From Ligustrum vulgare (Eukaryota; Streptophyta; Magnoliopsida; Lamiales; Oleaceae), in assembly GCA_963555705.1 (NCBI GenBank), contig OY743176.1:46363726-46427725 (forward strand): a stretch of 64,000 nt of DNA. The letters run 5' to 3'. Shown here one piece after another: positions 10,957 to 21,873 of this stretch; the stretch's first letter is position 1, and the number at the start of each line of letters is the position of its first letter. The notes beneath the pieces were generated by a model that made no database searches, was not told the origin of the DNA, and worked only from the letters and a program-made list of their open reading frames with translations. The position numbers and the translations under genes were made by a program.

Positions 10957-13900
10957 ATGGACCGGGGTTGGATGTATGGCAGACGTAATAGACATGAATA
11001 TGTAAAAGGTGTTGAAGAGTTTATGAAATGTGGGATGAAAATAAGAGAAAGAAAGGTGAAACAATGATTTTGTGTCCTTGTTACGATTGTAAGAATTTGA
11101 GAAAGTTTCGTAGTTTTGATCAAGTGAAGAGTCATTTGATTCGTCGTGGGTTTAAGGAAGGTTATACACGATGGATATGGCATGGTTAGAGTATGCTTCC
11201 CAGGACGAGCACTGGTGACGATGTTGGTGATCAGCAGCAGAATAACTCAAGCAATATTTGTGAGAATGATTTGGAAAATGACGAGAATGATATGATAGGC
11301 GAAATGATGCATGATATACAAGGGGAATACATTGAAAAGCCTCAGTATTAGATAACTTGTTCAATGAGTCTGAGAAGCCTTTGTTTTCTGGTTGTAATAA
11401 ATTTACTAAATTGTCTGTTGTACTAAAATTGTATAACTTGAAAGCAAGCAATACGTGGAGTGATAAGCGTTTCACGGCATTATTGGGACTGTTACGAGAG
11501 ATGCTTCCGAAAGATAACGAACTTCCCAGTTCAATTTACGAGGAAAAGAAATTGTTGTGCCCGATGGGTATGGAGATTGAGAGGATACATGCATGTCCAA
11601 ATGATTGTATACTGTATCGAAATGATTACAAGGACTTGCGTCTATGTCCAAAGTGTGGGGCATCACGATATAAACGGAAGAACGTGAATGATAATTTTGG
11701 TGATAAGAAAAGCCCTCCGGCAATGGTGTTATGGTATTTACCTGTAATACTAAGATTTAAACATTTGTTTGCCAATGTAAAGGATGCAAAGAACTTGCGG
11801 TGGCATGCCGACGGGAGAAAAGAATATGGAAAACTAAGACACGTGGCTGATTCTACTCAATGGAGGAATATTAACAGGTTGTTTCCCGAGTTTGGGGGCG
11901 AAGATAGAAATCTTAGGCTGGGACTATGTAAAGATGGGACGAACCCACACGGTAATATGAGAAGTCGACATAGCACTTGGCCGGTTCTTTTGACTATTTA
12001 CAATCTTCCTCCTTGGTTATGTATGAAGCGCAAGTATATCATGTTATCTTTGTTAATATCAGGGCCCAAACAACCGGATAATGACATAGATGTTTATCTA
12101 GCCCCACTAATTGAAGATTTTAAACTGTTGTGGGATGAAGGCGTGTCTGTGTTTGATGCATATACTCAGATGAATTTCACCTTACGTGCTATGATATTTT
12201 GCACCGTAAATGATTTTCCAGCTTATGATAACTTGTCGGGTTATACTAACAAAGGACCTAAAGCATGTCCCATTTGTGAAGAAGACATGATTGATATTTG
12301 GTTGAAAAACTGCAAGAAAAATGTCTTTATGAGTCATAGAAGATTTCTCCCTACTGACCACCCTTATCGCAAGAAGAAAAAGCCATTCAATGAAAAAATC
12401 GAGCCTCGAACAGCTCGCTTACCATTAACAGGAGGTGAGGTATATGAATGAGTTAAAAATCTTGATGTTTCGTTTGGACAAACTTTTAAGCCTCCTCAGA
12501 AAAGTCTTTGGAAGAAAAGGTCCATATTCTGGGATCTACCTTATTGGCAATACTTATCTGTAAGGCATTGTCTTGATGTAATGCACGTGGAGAAAAATGT
12601 TTGTGATAGCATCATTGGGACATTGTCGAACATTGTCGAACATTCCAAGAAAGATGAAAGATGGTATTAAAGTCAGGAATGACATGGTAGAAATGGGGAT
12701 AAGGGATCAATTAGCACCGCAAGAGTCGGAAAAGCGTACTTATTTACCCCCAGCTTTCTATACTTTGTCGAGAAAAGAGAAAACAAGTTTTTGTGAGTGC
12801 CTGCATACTATTAAGGTTCCATCTGGGTACTCATCAAACATTAAAAGTCTTGTCTCGATGAAGGACTTAAAATTGGTTAGTATGAAGTCTCATGATTGTC
12901 ATGTCGTAATGCAACAATTGTTTCCAGTTGCAATTCAAGGCATTCTCCCAAAACATGTTAGGTAAGTCATTATAAAACTTTGTTTTTTCTTCAATGCAAT
13001 TTGCAGCAAAGTTATTGATCCGGAGGAGTTGGATGATTTGCAGGCCGATATTGTTATCACTCTATGTCAATTTGAAATGTATTTTCTGCCATCATTTTTT
13101 GACGTTATGGTGCACTTACTTGTTCACTTGGTGAGAGAAATTAAGATTTTTTGTCCAACATTCTTGAGGTATATGTATCCATTTGAGAGATACATGGGTA
13201 TATTGAAAGGATATGTGAGAAATCGATTTCGACCTGAAGGCAGTATCATTGAAGGTTATGCTGCTGAGGAGGCTATTGAATTTTGTACTGATTACTTGGA
13301 TGACGTTGAGACTATTGGTGTTCCTAAATCTCGGCATGATGGAAGACTTGAAGGTAAAGGTACTATTGGATGCAAGTCAATCGTCCCCAATGTTGAATTG
13401 CGATATAAAGCACACCTCCTTGTATTACAACACCTTCCTGAAGTTCATCCATATTTGGACGAACATATGTCCATCATAAGGCAGCAGAATCCTTCAAAAT
13501 TTGAAAGGTGGGTAACTTATGAACATAATCGTTCATTTACAAAAATGTTCAAAGATAAAGTCATGAAAGAATTGTCACAAACATCAAGTACCATTGTTGA
13601 AATGGTAAAGTGGTTAGCTTACGGTCCTACCACGATTGTGAGGTCATATGAAGCAAATGACATTATTGGGTATACGTTTTACACTAAACGTCAAGATGAT
13701 AAGAGTGCGGTGCAAAACAGTGGAGTGACACAAGTAGCACTATCAAGAGATTTTTCAAATGCTAAAGATACCATGCCAGTAGATGCCTCGATGTCCTATT
13801 ATGGTATCATTGAAGATATTTGGGAACTTGATTATAGGGAGTTCAAGTTTCCTCTCTTCCAATGTAAATGGGTTGATAACCGACGGGGTGTTAGGGTGGA

Positions 13901-14216
13901 TGAATTTGGATTCACTATGGTGGATTTTGGACGGTTGGGTTATCTAGACGAGCCATTCATACTTGCATCACAAGCCAAACAGGTATTTTATGTTCTTGAT
14001 CCTGCCGATACTAAGTGATCAGTCGTCCTTCAAGGCAAGAGACGCATTTTTGGGATTGGTGATGTAGTAGATGAAGAAGATTATGATCACTTTGATGAAA
14101 CCCCTCCATTTTCTATCGGTATACAACGGAGTGCAACTTTAGGGGAAGATAACATTGAATCAGATTATATGCGTTGGGATCATGAAGAAGGATTATGGAT
14201 TGACCGTCGTTCCTGA
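10957..14216 (+). pseudogene. TNP2-type CACTA transposase, copy 2, multiply disrupted
   Basis: The start codon at 10957-10959 opens a transposase-associated (Transpos_assoc) domain (MDRGWMYGRR; then, after a shift, MILCPCYDC). A zinc-ribbon-like CPKCGASRYK stretch follows near 11650, then the tnp2 domain (about 11720-12400), DUF4218 (about 13030-13290) and DUF4216 (about 13710-14010). The terminal stop at 14214-14216 matches copy 1. Disruptions: a shift near 11030-11045, TAG at 11187-11189, a shift near 11345, TGA at 12449-12451 (CGA in copy 1), a 13-bp tandem duplication with a shift near 12627-12650, TAA at 12963-12965 (CAA in copy 1), and TGA at 14016-14018 (TGG in copy 1). Several stops are C-to-T or G-to-A type, as expected from methylated cytosine decay in a silenced element. 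Confidence 0.92.
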
Positions 14217-14379
14217 TTATTAATTGTATGAGTTTATTTACACAGTCTTTGCTTATAACTTTCTTTTATTTTTCATATATGCTCTATACAATGTTAATAA
14301 TTTCTTTAGTCATTTTGATAAAAATAATATATTAATACGTTGTTATATGTGCAGGTACGTTAACAGTAGTCTCAATATA

Positions 14380-17300
14380 ATGGTCGAGTCTTCATCATCT
14401 TCAGATGAGCATCGTATTACCAGTACCAAAAGGACTAGAGGACCAACAATGTGTAAAAACATGAAGAAGGCCGGTGAAGTGAATTTCATCGAGTTCGATG
14501 ACAAACATAGGCCAATCGGACCAGGCAAGGGGAACTTCAAACATTATGTCAGGTGTTTGGCTCGTATTCACGTTGACATTAACATCAGTGATTGGCACAA
14601 AGTTGATCCCGGCCTTAAGGACTTGATGTGGGAAGAAATAAAGGTACTATTACTTCATACATGGTTAATTGATAACGTTTAGTAATTTTTTCTTATAACA
14701 TCGCATATTATATTCGTCTTTCAGAGGGAGTTCAACATCCCCGATGACGCAACCAAAAAAAGGGGTGTTGAAAGTTGCGGGGATGCGATGGAAAGATTTC
14801 AAGACTCGGCTGGTTCATGATTATATTACACATGACCACCCGAAATACACATCTCCTACGCAACTTTACTCTTTTATAACTGAAGAGTAATGGGATTCAT
14901 TTAAGAAAGAATACCAGACCGAGAATTTTAAGGTATATATATTTAATTGTACGCATGTGATTTATTGAGTTGAAAATTAAATACTTGATGTGAAAATTTT
15001 TAGGAAAAAAGTAAGAAGGCCAGGGATGCTCAATTGCTAAACGAGCATCCTCATTATATGGGCTCAGCTGGTTATGCGGGGATGAAGCCACAGTGGGTAG
15101 TCAGTGACCCACTGTCTTCAAGTTCTTCATGCGACATGATTAGCTCGTCGATTATAAGTGAGGATCGAAGTTTAGATTGGATTCGAGCTAGATCGAAGAT
15201 GAAAGAATATGGAAGTTATTGCATCCCCAACGATAAAATGAGGGGGGTGTTTGATAAAATTGTAAGTATATCATGATTATTTTTTCATAATTTAAATTCA
15301 AATTTACTTAAATATATACTTATATTTATGTTTCATTTTTCTGTTAATAGGTTGAAAAAGCTGAGCAGTCCACGCAGGGGACATTTGTGGCAAGTAGACA
15401 GCACGATATTTTAAGTGAAGCCCTTGGTAAGCCGGATCACCCTGGTAGGGTGAGGGGGTATGGCTTCTACGTGACCACGAGGGATGTTTACGGGAAGCCT
15501 GATGATTACATTAGACGCTCTTGTGGGGTTGTCTCAGTAGACGATATTAAAGAGATGATCAGGTCAGAGATGGAGGATAGTATTGCTGAGTGGGTTAGGC
15601 ATCAGACCATGTCGAAGATGCAGAGTAAATTCGATACTATGTAGAGGGACTACCATAGTATGCAGACTAAATACGATGCTATCCTCCAGCGCCTAAGCTT
15701 AAATGTTGAGGCCGAGGTGGACGTAACTCCACAGCCACGACCACCAACTCGCAGCAGTTGCCACTCCGTGGATCCATATCCATTTCATGGACTTCGGGTA
15801 TTTAATGTTATGTTATTTAGAATTTTTTAAAATTATTTATGTTATTTCAACTGGAGGTTGATAACATATATGTTCAATGATGTTGTACAATAGAAGCCGT
15901 CTCCTTGTCGTCTCGCCATAAGTCTTAATGGTGAGAAACAAATAGTAGCGAGCGGGATGGTTTATCCAGCCGGACCCGACACGGTGGTGCATCATCAACC
16001 TCTTTGACCTGATCATGCTAAGGTGTCCATTGACCACATTGTCGATGGTGCAGAAGCGTTTTGTATTCCAGTCCCATCTCAATACCACACCACAGTGGGG
16101 GAAGCTATTGGAAGCTTCTTGCAATGGCCCAAGGAGTTGGTGTTTTTGGAGAGGTACAAACATTTAGTTATATAAAAGATTCTGTCAATATTAATTTCTT
16201 TTAAATTTGTATAACAACTGAAGATGATAAAAATTATCTTGTTGTAGGAAGAGGCACCACAACAGGAAAACAAATTAAACGAAGGAAAAACCACCCAGAG
16301 TTTCGAAATGTCATCTACTCAGCGACCTGGGATTGTTGACGATGAGACGTTGCAACGTCTGGGTGATGATTGTAAAATGTTACACACTCTAGTCATTCAA
16401 TTTCCTGTTGGTGATGATTTCTACCAGGTACCCATTGATGCCGCCGTGTTCAACTTTGCATTTGAGGATGGTTTTTATGTTACATTCGGAGACATCACTG
16501 ACTTGCTTACGATGCAATGGTTAGATACATCAATCTTACAAGTGTTTTCATTGTAAGACTTCTGATAAAAAATTATAATTTCAATTTAAATCATTATTTT
16601 ATTTCTATTTATTGGTATTATTATTTTTTAGATACCTCCATGAGTTGTATCATGAATACGGTATTGAATCGATTGGACTCATGTATCCGACACACATTGC
16701 ATCGGTTTCAGTAAGAACAAATGCAAATGGTGTTATAAATTACTTGGCCAGCACCATGAAGGAAATGAAAACTAAGAAATTCATTCTGGCGCCGTATTTT
16801 CAGGAGTAAGACCATTGATATTCTCTAATTTTTAACCTAATTTGAATGATATGATATTTAAAGTTGTATTTACACGTTCATAATATGTAGGAATCACTGG
16901 ATGTTGCTAGTTATTTCCCCTGAGAAGAATAAGGTGTACTTCTTAGATTCAGCTACTGCATCTAAGCGTGACTTGGATATCAAGCCGATATTGAACACGT
17001 AAGTTAGGAAACTTTTAATGAAATAATTGTGGAGTTGTGGTGAAATTGATTGTGGAGTTGTGGTGAATTTGATTGTGGAGTTGTGATTGTTGAGAAGTTG
17101 ATAGTTTTGAATAGCAGGGTCCCCCTACAGGTTGGATAAGTTCAATTTATAGGGGAGACTCTGCCAAAATTTCTGTAAGAAATTTGAGTCTTATTATTAT
17201 TTTGTAGTTTGTTGATATAATTTATTGAAATTTTAGGGCTTTCAAAACGTATTGGACAGTTGGAGGCATGAGGACAAAATCCAATACAACGTGGAAAAAC

Positions 17301-17678
17301 GTAAAAGTATGAAAACACGGATTTAAACTTTATTAAAAATCTTTGAATTATTTCTATATTTTATTTAGTTTGATTACTAATATTGTTATTTTTCAATGTG
17401 AATATTTCAGTGTCCTCAACAACCTAGTGGGTCTGAGTGTGGCTACTACGTTATGAGAAATATGTATGAGACAGTCACAGAACACTTTCAACTTACTTCG
17501 TTAGAAAATGTACAAGTCATTGAAAATGAGAATTTTAATAATGACTTTATATTTTATGAAAAAACAACTAATAATTCATTTTGATTGTTTGTAGGCATTT
17601 AAAGAATACTATTCAACGGAGGAAGTAATCGAGATTCAAAACTTATGGGCAAAATACTTCGTTCATAAGTTTGTGTAA
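14380..17678 (+). pseudogene. CACTA second gene, copy 2: Ptta/En-Spm-type protein with Ulp1-like protease, better preserved
   Basis: The exon layout equals copy 1, but the splice signals are mostly intact: donor AAAG/GTACTA near 14643, acceptor TTTCAG near 14724, donor AAG/GTATAT near 14931, acceptor TTTAG near 15003. The N-terminus is a Ptta/En/Spm-type region, the middle is coiled-coil and DUF8039-like, and the C-terminus is Ulp1-like. NHWMLLVISPE gives the His, YFLDS the Asp, QQPSGSECGYYV the Gln/Cys pair, so the protease signature is complete. Remaining damage includes an extra G near 14762 (frameshift), TAA near 14888, and TAG near 15643. Ulp1-type domains cleave SUMO-like conjugates in cells; why transposons carry them is unresolved. 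A non-functional status is likely but less extreme than in copy 1. Confidence 0.8.
17118..17180 (+). other. Module shared with chromovirus LTR (intron of CACTA copy 2)
   Basis: This is the same string as 5291-5355, with AATTTATAGGGGAGACTCTG intact. See also 10769-10822, 21080-21149 and 28036-28105. Confidence 0.75.
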
Positions 17679-17786
17679 ATCAAAGCGTAATCAAAACTTG
17701 CACTTACATATATATTTAATTTATATCATAAATTAACAATTTGTAAGTATAATTGTTGTTAATTTAATTTTATTACATATATATCG

Positions 17787-17788
<2 letters not shown>

Positions 17789-17838
<50 letters not shown>
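17789..17838. repeat. (TA)n microsatellite, CACTA copy 2
   Basis: About 25 TA units lie at the same place as in copy 1, between the second gene and the hairpin array. Confidence 0.95.
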
Positions 17839-17840
<2 letters not shown>

Positions 17841-17859
17841 GTGATATGCATGTTCAGGT

Positions 17860-18140
17860 TATCGCAGACCACATCCTGGTCACTGCAGGCCACGACCTGC
17901 AGTGGCCTGGGTCATTGCAAGTCACGTCCAGGTGACTGCAGGCCAGGACGTGCAGTGACCTAGGTCATTGCAGGCCACTGTAGGTCACGACATGCAGTGG
18001 CCTGGGTCATTGTTGGCTACGTCCAGGTCACTGCAGGCCATGACCTGCAGTGGCCTGGGTCATTGCAGGTCACAGCAGGCCACGCCCTGCAGTGGCCTGG
18101 ATCATTGTAGGTCACGTCAAGGGCACTACAGGTCATATAA
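17860..18140. repeat. 53-bp hairpin minisatellite, CACTA copy 2 (about 5 units)
   Basis: The units have the same core as at 6040-6415 (GCAGTGGCCTGGGTCATTGC), with one unit shortened by about 10 bases. The CAGGCCAC/GTGGCCTG stems are retained, so unit number and length vary between copies while the stems persist. Confidence 0.9.
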
Positions 18141-18179
18141 TATAAAAAAAATGAAGTTCGTGTGTCGATTTTTATAAAA

Positions 18180-18437
18180 CCTTTGGGCATCGGTTTTATA
18201 AGTTGGTGTAGGGCGTCGGTTCTAAAATTTTAACCAACGCCCAAAACAAACTTTGGACGTCGGTTTTACACTAAAACCGACGCCCAAAGTTTTTTTTTTT
18301 TATTACTTTAGGCGTCGATTTTATATTAGAACCGACGCCCAAAACTGACTTTACGCGTCTGCGTCATATGAGTCGCCGCTACAACCGATGCGTATTCCGT
18401 TTTTCAACCGACGCGAATTCCTATTTCTGTACTGGTG
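18180..18437. repeat. 3' subterminal repeats and right terminus of CACTA copy 2
   Basis: GGCGTCGGTT/AACCGACGCC pairs form hairpins (for example around 18256-18286). The element ends TTTCTGTACTGGTG, immediately followed by the CAT duplication at 18438-18440. Confidence 0.92.
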
Positions 18438-18459
18438 CATTGTGATTGTGAGGCTACGT

Positions 18460-19795
18460 TGTCACGACCTCAAAATTTTCCATGACTTTTTTTATATAAC
18501 TATTTGTACATTGAAATGTATACATAAGACTCTTTACTCATTCATTTGCCTTTGAACAGAGAAAAACAGATTTGAGAAGGCTTCTAATAGCCTAACACTG
18601 AACTGGGAGCAAAGCTACAGGCGGCTTCTAATAGCCTAAAGTTGCACTGGAATTCAAGTTGCAGAAGGCTTCTAATAGCCTAAAGCTGCACTAGAATTCA
18701 AGCTGCAGGAGGCTTCTAATAGCTTGCTGCAAAAACTTCTTTCATAATCTTCTTTTAAGATTTCATTTTTATTAAATGATGAACAGAAGTTCAAGGCAAT
18801 GAATAATTTCAATCTCAAATAAACAGAAGTAGAAAATACGATAAACTTGATTAAAGATCTTACAATAGTTACACATCATGTTCTATCCTTCCAAGACACA
18901 TAAGTGTATAACCATTTCAAAATATGATTTCTTGATTTTACTATATGTCTTAATACTGAATAGCCTTAGTTTTACATCAAAATTGGAAAAGCTTTTGCCC
19001 ACACTTCTTAGTGATAATATGATACTTGATCCATCTGAGAAAGACCTCCCCTAATTACGCAAAACCTCCAAATAGTTAGAGCCCGTGACCTACATAAGAG
19101 TCATAAAACGACTATAAGCTATGAAGCTTAGTGAGTATAGCTACATATTATCATTTAAGCATGTTATCGTACAGATATGATCAATGTGATACAAACACAC
19201 TTTACCTCTTAACTTTGAGGAGAATAAGTAATTCACATAAATCTCTTTGGAATCATCTCAAGTATAAAACATCTTGTTCTCATGAAATCTCAACATAAGA
19301 ATACACTAAATTGCATTTTTCATATCATTCTCATATTACACTTTACCTTTTATCTTTGAGGAGGATAAGTAATTCACATCAATCAGTTCGAATTCATCGC
19401 AAGTATCTTTTACCTTATAAAACATCTTGTCTCATGAAATCTCAACATAAGAATACTTGAATTCACATATTACATATCATTCTCAAATTACATAATGTAA
19501 TTAAAAGAATATGCAATTCATGATGTAATGCATGGACTCTCTAACTTCATTTATTAATTTTCTTTGGGCCCCTACCCTAAGAGTAAGTATTCACTGAGCT
19601 CTCAATATAAGATTTGATACCCTTCTGGCACAAATCTGGTACCTTGCGGTACAATTCTGATAAATATAGGATCTGATACCCTTCCGGCACAAATCTGGTA
19701 CCCTTCTGGCACAATACGAGAATTATCCCCTTGGGCATCTAGAATACCAAACTGGTGAATACTTAACATCTTATAGTTCTATTCTTATTCATGCA
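18460..19795. mobile_element. Truncated LTR-like insertion in alpha Copia, with internal minisatellites
   Basis: The block starts TGTCACGACC, an LTR-type start, and interrupts the alpha RNase H frame. The sequence GAAGCTTAGTGAGTA near 19125 resembles the 'agctcagtaagta' part of the chromovirus LTR. No matching right terminus or duplication is found, so the right end is lost and its border is approximate. It contains four 44-bp units with a GGCT...AGCC hairpin (18579-18724), a tandem duplication of about 145 bp (about 19199-19335 and 19342-19490), and repeats of the GGTACCCTTCTGGCACAA type (about 19617-19715). Confidence 0.6.
18579..18724. repeat. 44-bp minisatellite with GGCTTCTAATAGCC hairpin, 4 copies
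   Basis: GGCTTCTAATAGCC occurs at 18579, 18623 and 18667, and GGCTTCTAATAGCT at 18711, exactly 44 bases apart. The linker reads AAAGCTGCACTGGAATTCAA in the better-conserved units. Confidence 0.93.
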
Positions 19796-19799
19796 CATT

Positions 19800-19940
19800 C
19801 TTAGGGATGGAGTCATTACCGTTGATTATGTAAAGTCAAGTCAAAACTTGATGGATCCTTTGACGAAAGGCCTTGCAAGGAATTTAGTTTCTAAAACATC
19901 AAAGGGAACGAGATTGTGGTCAATTCAAAATCATCAATAA
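19800..19940 (+). pseudogene. Alpha Copia RNase H C-terminal end
   Basis: The frame resumes with ITVDYVKS and DPLTKGLAR, the usual end of plant Copia RNase H, and stops at 19938-19940. Together with 8690-9717 and 18441-18459 it marks one element split by two insertions. About 20 residues between the 18459 end and this part are missing. Confidence 0.8.
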
Positions 19941-20263
19941 TGGAACCTTGACCAAACACTTGAAACATCAAGCTCTTAGGTTCAATGAGTAAATTACATT
20001 ATATGAGTGGTTGCAAACATTTAAATTAATCCCAAAGTTTGAAATGTTTGGAAATGTATCATTAAGGGTAGGTTGAGCTAAAATGCTCTTAATAGACTTG
20101 TATAGATATCTATAAAATGCTTTAAATACATTGGAATTTTTGATAAGTCTACCTATATGGATATCGGGGATGGCACAGTCTTCAAAGTGGTTTGGCCAAC
20201 TACTCAAGATATTCATGAAAATAAATCCAAGATATGAGACACATGGCCTATCCACGTGTTGGT

Positions 20264-20972
20264 TGTTGAACACAATAAAGACTCCCAGACGAGTGTGTGA
20301 GGTGTTTTAGTGTGTGAGGTGTTTCTGATTAGTCACATAAGGTCACTGGTTCAAAGCTTGTCTACTACGCCATCTTGATTAATATTTGAAACGCTTTCAC
20401 TATGTGAAGGTTCAAGTCCTAAAGGCAACTTCATTATGCATAAGTTTGGGAAATTTACATGAGATTTTTCAAAAATTTCATTCATTTTGAAAATGGTGGA
20501 GGATTGCTGGAGGAAATTTTCTAAATGAATCACGTATGCAATGGTTGAAGAAAAAGTAGAAAAATGGAATGAAAAATCCCGTCAAAAAGTAAATTATAAC
20601 ATTTTGGTCAGGGATATCCATGCTGCTGCTTGAGGTTGTCATGCTGCCACATGGCCTTGCATGAAACCGTTGGACAGTTTTGTGAACTTGATTTCTCTTG
20701 CACCTTTTCATGCATTACATAGCTTTTCATGGAAAAGCTGAACCATGAAGAGTTGTATCACTTGTAAATGTTGTATCTATTGATAATACATCTCTTGATA
20801 CTCTATATAATGTATTCAAAGTAGGTTGATTAATTTACACTTGAATTTTCTCCTCTCTTCTCTATTTGCTTTCATACTCTTGCAGTAAATTTCATTTTCT
20901 TCTCTTGTATACAAATTTCTAGTATTCAGTTACTGCATATTTGAATATTAGGCTCTCGTTTGTTATTTATAT
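20264..20972 (+). repeat. Alpha Copia 3' LTR, first part
   Basis: It starts TGTTGAACACAATAAAGAC, a common Copia LTR start, after the untranslated tail. A TATA-like CTATATAATG lies near 20811. The LTR is cut at 20972 by the chromovirus, and sequence after 29703 continues it. The TATAT duplication falls inside it. Confidence 0.7.
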
Positions 20973-21079
20973 TGTAACACCCCAAGTTTAAGAGTCTAAA
21001 ACTTAGGCGTGTTAACTTCCATTCACATTAAATGCGGAATTTAATCGTTTACACAATTAAAATGTTCATTTATCTATTG

Positions 21080-21149
21080 CAAAATTTCGCAAAAATTTCG
21101 GCAGAGTCTCCTCTGTAAATTGGACATAGCCAACCTATAGAGGGACGTC
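21080..21149 (-). other. LTR module shared with CACTA elements
   Basis: Read on the minus strand it contains TATAGGTTGG, TCCAATTTACAG and GAGACTCTGCCGAAATTT in the same order and spacing as the CACTA module. A second copy is at 28036-28105 in the other LTR. Confidence 0.75.
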
Positions 21150-21785
21150 AAAACAATTTTTCAAATACAATTCTCAACTCATTCAACCCAACAATCCACA
21201 TCCGACCACAATTCTAAGATTTAACTTCAACATCAATTCCCCAAATCCTCAACAAAATAACTTTAAGTATAAATTTATAAACTCATGAAAACATGATAAA
21301 AACTAATCACAGGGAAATAGCATAACTTATTTAAACTAATTTCAACCGAAACAATTATCAAAATAAATGAATTAAGAAATAATTACTTAGAACTTAAATA
21401 AATTCTAATTTAACTAAAAATAACTTGAATAAATTTAACTTTATTAATTAATGTGACGATGGGTACTGTCGGAGTCAGCCGCCAAGTGTTCTCCTCAGAT
21501 CATCTAACTTTCATCACCTGAAATATGGGGAGGGATTGGGGTGAGCTAAAGCTCAGTAAGTAAACTGTATGCATGAATCCATGCTTATGACATGAATGCT
21601 TTAAAAATTCCATGTATGTATCCCCATTTACTTTACTTTCCAGAACATTCAAACATTTCAAACTTTCACTTAACATTTCAAACTTTCACTTCATTTCCAT
21701 CGTGAGCTCACTTGGTGTAACTTCTAGTCAATCAGAATACAGTGGGCAATTACTTATTTGGAACCAGATTAACATTCACATTTCC

Positions 21786-21873
21786 ACCGCAAAGCGGTTT
21801 AACATTCACTTTCCCACCGCAAAGCGGTTTAACAGTCCACCGTAAACGGTTGAACATTCCGTCGCAAAGCGAC
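21786..21873. repeat. Hairpin minisatellite in chromovirus 3' LTR (4 units)
   Basis: ACCGCAAAGCGGT occurs at 21786-21798 and 21816-21828, ACCGTAAACGGT at 21839-21850, and GTCGCAAAGCGAC at 21861-21873. Each is a perfect 4-5 bp stem with an AAA loop, and paired changes in the last two preserve the stems. Confidence 0.9.

Larger units (their letters stand above)
9718..18437 (+). mobile_element. CACTA (En/Spm) transposon copy 2, complete, 8.7 kb
   Basis: Both termini are visible. The left end is CAGTAGTACAAAAATG. The right end, read on the minus strand, is CACCAGTACAGAAA, an imperfect terminal inverted repeat (11 of the first 14 positions agree by my count). Three-base CAT duplications flank it. 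Contents in order: cgtcggtt-rich subterminal zone with a long palindrome, GT/TA microsatellite leader, leader module shared with the chromovirus LTR, TNP2-type gene (10957-14216), second gene with Ulp1-like domain (14380-17678), TA microsatellite, 53-bp hairpin repeats, right subterminal zone. The transposase has several stops and shifts, so it could move only with help from another source. Confidence 0.95.
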
